A stretch of DNA of 64,000 bases from Streptomyces sp. NRRL F-5123. GTDB lineage: Bacteria > Actinomycetota > Actinomycetes > Streptomycetales > Streptomycetaceae. Below are positions 58,272-64,000 of the stretch, piece by piece (positions within the stretch are counted from its first letter, which is position 1; each line of letters starts with the position of its first letter). The position numbers and the translations under genes are program-made. The notes below the pieces were generated by a model. It was not told the DNA's origin, searched no databases, and was given only the letters and a program-made list of their open reading frames with translations. Location of the stretch: NCBI RefSeq assembly GCF_000721495.1, contig NZ_JOHY01000026.1, forward strand, positions 24,775 through 88,774, written 5' to 3'.

Positions 58272-60680
58272 CTACTCGGTCCTGAGACTGGTCGCCGTCG
58301 AGGTGCGGGCGGCCCAGCCGGCGGGCAGCATCGCGCCCGCGATGGCGATGACCAGGCCCGCGAGGGCGAGCAGCGTGACGAGCCCCGGGTGGAAGACGGC
58401 GATGTCGGCGTGCGGGACGCGGGTGCCGGCCGCCGAGCCCATCGCCGGGACGATCACGCCGTGCAGCGCCATCCCGACCGGGACCCCGACCACCCCGGCG
58501 AGCAGGCCGAGACCGGCCACCGACGTGATGACCATCGCGATCGTCTGCCGCGGTGACATGCCCAGAGCCTTCATCACCCCGATGTCGTGGACGCGTTCGC
58601 GGGTGTCCAGCACCACGGTGTTGAGCACCCCGAGCCCCGCGACCAGCACCAGCATGAGGGTCAGGGTGGCGATGAGCGTGTCCATCGCGATGACGGTGGC
58701 GCTGGTGCTGCTGCTCTCCTGGTACGCCTCGACACCGAGCGGCCTGATCGCCGTGTTGAGGTCCGCCAGATATGCGCGGATGTCGGTGCCCTGGGTGAGT
58801 TTCACGTGAAACATGTCGGGCTGCGCGTCGAGGCCGAGCGCCGTGAGCGTCCGGTAGTCGGTCGAGAACCGCAGGGTGTCGTCGATGATCAGCGCCTCGC
58901 CGACGATCGTCACCCGCGTGCTGCGCCCGTCGTCTTCGAGCGTGGCCGAGTCGCCGACGTGCTTGCCGGTGGCCTCCAGGAAGCGGTGCCCCACCACGAT
59001 CTGGCCGGGGCCGGTCAGCCAGTGGCCGGAGACCATCTGCAGGCCCGCCCAGGACGCGTCGCCCTGGTAGGTGTCCACCCGCGCCGCGCCCGGCACCCCG
59101 GCGACACCCACCTCTTCTTCGCCCGTTCCGACGTATCCGGCGGTGCCCTGCTGCGCGGTGATCGCGTTCAGCAGCTTGCTGCGGTCCACGGGGACCGGCC
59201 GGCCCACCGGTGCCGGGGGCGGCGCGCCCTCGCCCTTGGCGGCCCCCGGCGGAGGCGCGTCCACCGGCGGCGCGTAGACGGGCATGGAGACCTGCCCGGG
59301 GCTGTCGCGGTTCAGGCCGTCCTGGATCGCCGACAGCGACGAGCCCAGCCCGTACGCGAACGTCACGCCGACCGCGCCGAACGCGACCGCCACCCAGATC
59401 GTCGCCGAGCGCCCCGGCCGCGCGAACGGCCCGGCCAGCCCCATCGTCACCGCCCGCGGCAGCGGCAGCCGGGAGGCCACCCGCGCCGCGAGCCGCCCCC
59501 GCCCGACCCTCGGCGTGCGGCCGACCGCGAGCGCCTCGACCGTACGCAGCCGGGCCGCCCGCAGTGCCGGCGCCAGCGCGCTCGCCACCACCAGCGCGAG
59601 CACCCCGGCGGGCACCACGAGGTCCAGCCACCACGCCACCGCCAGCGACCCCGCGCCGTACGCGTCCGAGGCCTGCTTCAGCAGCGGTACGGACGCCAGG
59701 TTGCCCACCAGCACGCCCAGCGCGGTGCCGACCGCGGCCGGGATCAGCGCCTGCCCGATGTACGCACGCCCGACCTGGCCGGGCGTCAGCCCGAGCGACT
59801 TCAGCACCCCGATCCGCCGGGTGCCCGCGCTCACCGAGCCGCTCACGACGATGCCGATGATCAGCACCGACATCACCAGCCCCAGCACCCCGAAGGCCAC
59901 GATGAAGGGCACGAACGTCGCGCTGTGCTCGTCGGCCACATGCTTGGTCGTCAGATACGACAGCCCCGCCGTGAGCGCCCCCTTCGGCGCCGCCGCGGCC
60001 ACCGCCGCCCTGCCCGCCGCGACCTGCCCGCTCGTCCCGGAGTGGGCGAAGCGGTAGAGCATCTCGTACGACGGCGCGCTGCCCGGCTTGGCGAACGCCG
60101 CCATCTGCGCGGGCGCCACCCAGGCGTCGGCGGTCCTGCTGACCGAACGGGCGAGGCCGACGATCCGCAGCTCCGGCGAACCGGGCAGGCCGGGGAACAC
60201 CGCGGTCGCGCCGAGCTGGAAGAGGTTCGGGCCGTCGTCGTTCTCCGTCAGCACGATCTGGCCGCGGCCGGTGAGCCAGTGGCCCTTGAGCATCGTGACC
60301 GCGTCCACCGGGCCGCCCCGGTCGGAGCGGCCCGCGATCGTCAGCGGCCCCCCTTCCGACGTGATCATTCCGCCGCCGCCGTCCGTGATCCGCGGGGAGG
60401 CGGTGACCACGGTGAAGGGCCCGGCTGCGGCGGTGACCCCCGCGGCGTGCGCGGTCGCGGCGACCTGCGCCGCGGTCGCCTTCGAGCCGTCGAAGCGCGC
60501 CGTCAGATGCGCGCCGCGCTGCTGCGCGAAGGCGTGGTCGAAGGGCGCCCGCGACGCGACGACCAGCCCCGCGGCCATGATCGACGCGGTGACGGCCATC
60601 ATCGTGGTGAGGGCCATGACCACCGTCTGGACGCGCCGCCGCCCGACCCCGGCCCGCACCACCTTGCCGATCGCGCTCAT
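58272..60680 (-). CDS. FtsX-like ABC transporter permease (MacB family)
   Basis: 802 residues with two repeats of the FtsX core. One membrane helix lies near the N-terminus (VVMALTTMMAVTASIMAAGL) and three at about 265-385. An internal second cytosolic/helical unit begins GLAGPFARPGRSATIW, and three helices come near the C-terminus (LIATLTLMLVLVAGLGVLN to IAIAGAMLPAGW). Two large extracytoplasmic loops lie between. MacB-like exporters pump out peptides or antibiotics or move lipoproteins. ATG at 60680 overlaps the ATPase stop (ATGA), so both are made together. Confidence 0.92.
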   Translation of the reverse strand: MSAIGKVVRAGVGRRRVQTVVMALTTMMAVTASIMAAGLVVASRAPFDHAFAQQRGAHLTARFDGSKATAAQVAATAHAAGVTAAAGPFTVVTASPRITDGGGGMITSEGGPLTIAGRSDRGGPVDAVTMLKGHWLTGRGQIVLTENDDGPNLFQLGATAVFPGLPGSPELRIVGLARSVSRTADAWVAPAQMAAFAKPGSAPSYEMLYRFAHSGTSGQVAAGRAAVAAAAPKGALTAGLSYLTTKHVADEHSATFVPFIVAFGVLGLVMSVLIIGIVVSGSVSAGTRRIGVLKSLGLTPGQVGRAYIGQALIPAAVGTALGVLVGNLASVPLLKQASDAYGAGSLAVAWWLDLVVPAGVLALVVASALAPALRAARLRTVEALAVGRTPRVGRGRLAARVASRLPLPRAVTMGLAGPFARPGRSATIWVAVAFGAVGVTFAYGLGSSLSAIQDGLNRDSPGQVSMPVYAPPVDAPPPGAAKGEGAPPPAPVGRPVPVDRSKLLNAITAQQGTAGYVGTGEEEVGVAGVPGAARVDTYQGDASWAGLQMVSGHWLTGPGQIVVGHRFLEATGKHVGDSATLEDDGRSTRVTIVGEALIIDDTLRFSTDYRTLTALGLDAQPDMFHVKLTQGTDIRAYLADLNTAIRPLGVEAYQESSSTSATVIAMDTLIATLTLMLVLVAGLGVLNTVVLDTRERVHDIGVMKALGMSPRQTIAMVITSVAGLGLLAGVVGVPVGMALHGVIVPAMGSAAGTRVPHADIAVFHPGLVTLLALAGLVIAIAGAMLPAGWAARTSTATSLRTE

Positions 60681-61420
60681 CGCGCCACCGCCGCGGCGCC
60701 GTTCGCCGTTCCGGCGTCGCCTCTGTTGCCGCCGCCGGGACCGCTGACGTCGCGCACGATACGGCCGTCGACCAGCTCGATCGTGCGGGTCGCGCACGCC
60801 TCGGCGAGCGCGAGGTCGTGGGTGACCAGCAGGATCGTCTGGCCGTCCGCGTTCAGTTCGGTGAGCAGCGCGCGCACCTCCGCGCCCGACGCGGTGTCCA
60901 GCGCGCCGGTCGGCTCGTCGGCGAGCAGCAGCGCGGGGCGGTTCATCAGCGCCCGCGCGACCGCGACCCGCTGCCGCTCCCCGCCGGACAGCCGCCCGGG
61001 GTACGCACGGGAGTGCCGGGCGATGCCGAGGTAGTCCAGCAGCTCCGCCGCCCGGGCCCGCGCCTGCGCCCGCCCCGCGCCGACGAGCTGCGAGGGCAGC
61101 AGCACGTTGTCGAGCACGGTCAGGTCGTCGAGCAGGTTGAAGAACTGGAAGACCATGCCGATGCGTTCGCGCCGGAAGCGCGCGGACCCGGTCTCGCTCA
61201 GCGTGTCGACCCGGACGCCGGCGACCGTGACACTGCCCTCGGTCGGCCGGTCCAGGCCCGCGACCATGTTGAGCAGCGTCGACTTACCGCTCCCCGACGG
61301 CCCCAGGACCGCGAGCGCCTCCCCGGCCCGGACGGCCAGATCGAGCCCGTCCAGGGCCGCCGGGCCGTCGTCGTAACTCTTGCGCACCTCGCGGATGTCG
61401 ATGAGGGGTGCACTGCTCAT
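60677..61420 (-). CDS. ABC transporter ATP-binding protein (MacB/LolD type)
   Basis: 247 residues with all motifs intact: Walker A GPSGSGKST (about 39), Q-loop VFQFFNLL, signature LSGGERQR (about 143), Walker B LLLADEPTGAL and H-loop VTHDLAL. It powers the FtsX-type permease downstream. GGAGGAC before ATG 61420. Divergent from the histidine kinase gene, a common pairing in which the two-component system controls the exporter. Confidence 0.95.
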   Translation of the reverse strand: MSSAPLIDIREVRKSYDDGPAALDGLDLAVRAGEALAVLGPSGSGKSTLLNMVAGLDRPTEGSVTVAGVRVDTLSETGSARFRRERIGMVFQFFNLLDDLTVLDNVLLPSQLVGAGRAQARARAAELLDYLGIARHSRAYPGRLSGGERQRVAVARALMNRPALLLADEPTGALDTASGAEVRALLTELNADGQTILLVTHDLALAEACATRTIELVDGRIVRDVSGPGGGNRGDAGTANGAAAVAR

Positions 61421-61635
61421 GTGGGTCCTCCCCCGAGCCGTATGCGGTCTGTGCGCCAGACGCTAGGAGCGGGGGCCGCGGGAGCGCGTCGGCCGCCGTG
61501 TGGAAGACGGCTACCGCGGTGGTCGGACCCCGTTCGGCGTCATCCCGTGGGTGTACGCGACTGGTCTTACGCGGCGGGACGGAACGCGACGGCGGGGGGA
61601 TGTGGGGGGCGGTGGGGGCCCGGCACACTGGGCGG

Positions 61636-63087
61636 GTGAGCACGTCGGAGCCGGTCGGACCGGTCAGCAGGATGCCGCAGGGCATCGCCGTCGGGGTCGC
61701 CCGCACCAGGGCCGCCCTGGCCGGCCTGCTGCCCCCCGCGCCGCCGCCGGCCCGCAGATCGCCGCCGCAGCCGCTGTCGCGCTGGGCCTGGACGGCGGAC
61801 GTGATCGCCGCCGTCGTGCTCGCCGCCGCCACCGCGTACGCCACGGCCAACGGTGCGACGGGGGACGGCCCCTTCCGCTCCGGCGCCAAGATCCCCGCCG
61901 ACGTCCCCGGTATCCCCCGCCTGCCCGAGCCGCCGCCGCTTCCCGACGGGCGGCCCTTCGTGGTGGATCCCCACCTGCTCGTACAGAGCGCGCCGCAGCC
62001 CGCGCTCTGGCTGATCGTCCTCGGAGCACTCACCGCGCTGCCCCTCGCGGTGCGCCGCCGCTGGCCGCTGAGCGCGTTCACCGCGGTGCTGGGCTCGTCG
62101 CTGCTCTTCCACTCGCTGACCGCGAACTCCTGGTCGGACCAGGGCGTGGAGGACCCCTCGGCCGCCTTCACCCTCATATCGACCGTGCTCACCGGCTACG
62201 CGGCCGCGCTTTACAGCCCCTACCGGCGGCGTGCGATCGGCGCGCTGGTCACCGGCGGCGTGCTGCTGCTGGCAGCCCGCCACCAGGCCCTGCCGTCCTT
62301 CTCGCCGAGCTTCGTGCCGTTCGCGCTGCTGCTGCCGCTGGGCCTGGCCGCCAACGCCGTGCACATCTGGCGGCAGCGGATGCGCACCATGCAGGCCGAG
62401 CAGGCAGCCGCCACGCAGCTCGCCGTCGAGCACGAGCGGGCCAGGATCGCCCGCGAGCTGCACGACGTCGTGACGCACAACGTCAGCATGATGACCGTGC
62501 AGGCGGGTGCGGCCCGCACGGTGCTGGACAAGGAGCCCGAGCTCGCCCGCGAGGCGCTGCTCGCCGTCGAGTCCGCGGGGCGCGCCGCAATGGCCGAGCT
62601 TCGGCACGTCATGGGTCTGCTGTCGATGACGACCACCTCGCCGGGCGCCATGGACCCTGACGGACCGCAAGGCGCCCCCGAGGCGGAATTGGCCCCGCAG
62701 CCCGGGCTCGGACAGGTCGGCGCGCTCGCCGACCGGGTGCGCGGCACAGGCATGGCGGTCGCCTTCACCGTGACCGGCACCCCCGTCCCGCTGCCCGCGG
62801 GCGTGGACCTGGCGGCGTACCGGGTGGCGCAGGAGGCCCTCACCAACACCGTCAAGCACGCGTCCGGCGCGAGCGTCACCGTGAGCGTCGCCTACCGCCC
62901 CGGCGAGGTCCATGTCGAAGTGGCCGACACCGGCGGCACCCCCTCCCCTTCCGCCTCCGCCGGAAACGGCCGCGGACTGATGGGCCTGCGCGAACGCCTC
63001 GCCGTCTACGGTGGGACACTCGACGCCGGACGCCGCATATCCGGCGGCTACCGGGTCCGGGCCGTCATCCCGGTGGGGGACGCGTGA
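61636..63087 (+). CDS. Sensor histidine kinase, NarL/LiaS type
   Basis: 483 residues. A Pro-rich cytosolic tail leads to membrane helices beginning TADVIAAVVLAAATAYA (about 55), with several more between 115 and 240. Then come the HisKA_3 phosphorylation site RIARELHDVVTHNVSM and an HATPase (EALTNTVKHASG, then GNGRGLMGLRERL). GTG at 61636 lacks a Shine-Dalgarno; CACACT ends six bases upstream. Translationally coupled to the LuxR-type regulator (GTGA). Confidence 0.93.
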   Translation: MSTSEPVGPVSRMPQGIAVGVARTRAALAGLLPPAPPPARRSPPQPLSRWAWTADVIAAVVLAAATAYATANGATGDGPFRSGAKIPADVPGIPRLPEPPPLPDGRPFVVDPHLLVQSAPQPALWLIVLGALTALPLAVRRRWPLSAFTAVLGSSLLFHSLTANSWSDQGVEDPSAAFTLISTVLTGYAAALYSPYRRRAIGALVTGGVLLLAARHQALPSFSPSFVPFALLLPLGLAANAVHIWRQRMRTMQAEQAAATQLAVEHERARIARELHDVVTHNVSMMTVQAGAARTVLDKEPELAREALLAVESAGRAAMAELRHVMGLLSMTTTSPGAMDPDGPQGAPEAELAPQPGLGQVGALADRVRGTGMAVAFTVTGTPVPLPAGVDLAAYRVAQEALTNTVKHASGASVTVSVAYRPGEVHVEVADTGGTPSPSASAGNGRGLMGLRERLAVYGGTLDAGRRISGGYRVRAVIPVGDA

Positions 63088-63773
63088 ACGTATCGCCGGA
63101 GGGACCCCTGCGGGTCGTCATCGCCGACGACCAGGGCCTGGTGCGCACCGGCTTCCGCATGATCCTCACCGCCGCCGGCATCGAGGTCGTCGCCGAGGCG
63201 TCCGACGGTGAGGAGGCGGTGGCGGCGGTACGCCGCACGCGCCCGGACATCGTCCTCATGGACATCCGCATGCCCGGCCTCGACGGCCTGGAGGCCACCC
63301 GCCGCATCCTCGGCGGCGCCCCCGACGACCCCCAGGTCCTCATCCTCACGACCTTCGACCTGGACCGCTACGTCTACGCGGCCCTCGCCGCCGGAGCCAG
63401 CGGCTTCCTCCTCAAGGACGTCACCCCCGAATACCTCGTCGCCGCCGTCCGCCTCGTCCGCTCCGGCGACGCGCTGCTGGCTCCCGCCATCACCCGCCGC
63501 CTCGTCGAGCGCTTCGCCGCGAATCCTGGCGGGGCCTCGACCGTCCACCGCGACCTCGCGGCGCTGACCCCGCGCGAATCGGAAGTCCTCCGCCACCTCG
63601 CGGGCGGCCTCAGCAACGGGGAGTTGGCTGCTGCCCTGGGGGTGAGCGAGGCGACCGTCAAGACGCATGTGACGCGGATTCTGTCGAAGCTGGGGTTGCG
63701 CGATCGCGCGCAAGCGGTAGTGGCCGCCTACGAGTCGGGCCTCGTCACCCCGGGCTCCGCCCGGACCCGTTGA
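63084..63773 (+). CDS. NarL/LuxR-family response regulator
   Basis: 229 residues. The receiver domain (RVVIADDQGLVRTGF, Asp in IVLMDIRMPG, Lys in GFLLKDVTPEYL) and the LuxR HTH (LTPRESEVLRHLAGG, then SEATVKTHVTRILSKLGL) are complete. It pairs with the kinase immediately upstream and very probably controls the divergent ABC exporter. A short hairpin follows the stop. Confidence 0.95.
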   Translation: MNVSPEGPLRVVIADDQGLVRTGFRMILTAAGIEVVAEASDGEEAVAAVRRTRPDIVLMDIRMPGLDGLEATRRILGGAPDDPQVLILTTFDLDRYVYAALAAGASGFLLKDVTPEYLVAAVRLVRSGDALLAPAITRRLVERFAANPGGASTVHRDLAALTPRESEVLRHLAGGLSNGELAAALGVSEATVKTHVTRILSKLGLRDRAQAVVAAYESGLVTPGSARTR

Positions 63774-63780
63774 GCCCAGC

Positions 63781-63809
63781 CCCCGCCGGGGTGCACCGTC
63801 CCGGTGGGG
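63781..63809 (+). terminator. Hairpin after the response regulator
   Basis: CCCCGCCGGG (63781-63790), 9-base loop, CCCGGTGGGG (63800-63809): a 10-bp stem with one mismatch. Confidence 0.65.
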
Positions 63810-63844
63810 CGGTTGCTGCTGGTCGCCGGACCACCGGTTCGTGG

Positions 63845-64000
63845 TGGGTTGCTCGCGCAGTTCCCCGCGCCCCTGGTGTACCCGGCGGGGCATCGCGCCC
63901 TTGCTTCGGTGGGTGGGGTCGGGTGCCACTCCGGGGGTACCTCCTCGGAATGCGCGTTCGCCCTCATCCGAGGTTGGCAAGGGGCTGGGAAGCGCATTCC
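63845..64000. repeat. Dispersed intergenic element, copy 2, running to the window edge
   Basis: CGCGCAGTTCCCCGCGCCCC at about 63851-63870 repeats the element at 49177. GGGGGTACCTCC (about 63933-63944) follows, as at 49 kb. GGAATGCGC (63947-63955) and GCGCATTCC (63992-64000) form the arms of a further hairpin ending exactly at the window edge, so more may lie beyond. Confidence 0.8.

Overview
The window is very GC-rich actinobacterial DNA. GTG starts, GTGA/ATGA stop-start overlaps, apparently leaderless genes, Tat and lipoprotein export signals and a dense set of secreted polysaccharide- and wall-active enzymes all point to Streptomyces or a close relative in the Streptomycetaceae. About 47 genes can be supported. 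I see no rRNA or tRNA gene, CRISPR array, insertion sequence or prophage.

Layout. 1-4000: the 5' part of an exported GH2 glycosidase running off the left edge, a zinc alcohol dehydrogenase, a small conserved protein, a VOC protein and a possibly decayed gene. 4059-9605: a compact five-gene accessory module (unknown protein with a possible ADP-ribosyltransferase-like segment, HD hydrolase, GT2 glycosyltransferase, NAD-dependent epimerase, XRE/TPR regulator). 9700-16185: a small membrane protein, a 95-bp minisatellite, an Mrr nuclease-TerD fusion and a large Tat-exported phosphodiester glycosidase-metallophosphoesterase. 16657-19488: a redox operon (ferric-reductase-like haem membrane protein, ferredoxin-ferredoxin reductase fusion, small membrane protein). 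19534-30376: housekeeping and accessory enzymes (ASCH protein, epoxide hydrolase, DUF1707 protein, a hemC paralogue, PHP phosphatase, histidine phosphatase, dienelactone hydrolase, UTRA-only protein, GNAT, MDMPI-like protein, quinone oxidoreductase, ATP-grasp enzyme), interrupted by at least two gene remnants.

30715-40169: a carbohydrate block. It holds a secreted peptidoglycan-binding protein, a Gfo/Idh-PmoA-LacI operon with an 18-bp palindromic operator, a divergent cupin gene, and a GH10 xylanase and a CE1-type esterase that face away from each other and carry nearly the same linker and CBM2 module, followed by a CE4 deacetylase. Together these look like an acetyl- or feruloyl-xylan degradation locus.

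40272-57512: wall and signalling genes. These include an amidase lipoprotein, a class A PBP whose transpeptidase motifs are all lost, two further deacetylase-fold proteins, an AfsQ1/AfsQ2-like two-component system with a GerMN lipoprotein, a flavoprotein, an aldo/keto reductase, an S53 protease, a GntR regulator with a divergent Tat-exported phosphatase, and an ABC ATPase-SpoIIE phosphatase-HATPase fusion. 57780-63773: a zinc-ribbon protein, then a MacB/FtsX-type ABC exporter divergent from a NarL-type two-component system. The right end holds a dispersed intergenic element also present at 49 kb.

The least described parts are the 4-9.6 kb module, the PBP with a dead transpeptidase domain, the ABC-SpoIIE fusion without an H-loop histidine, and a 12-bp operator-like sequence shared by the redox operon and the esterase gene.
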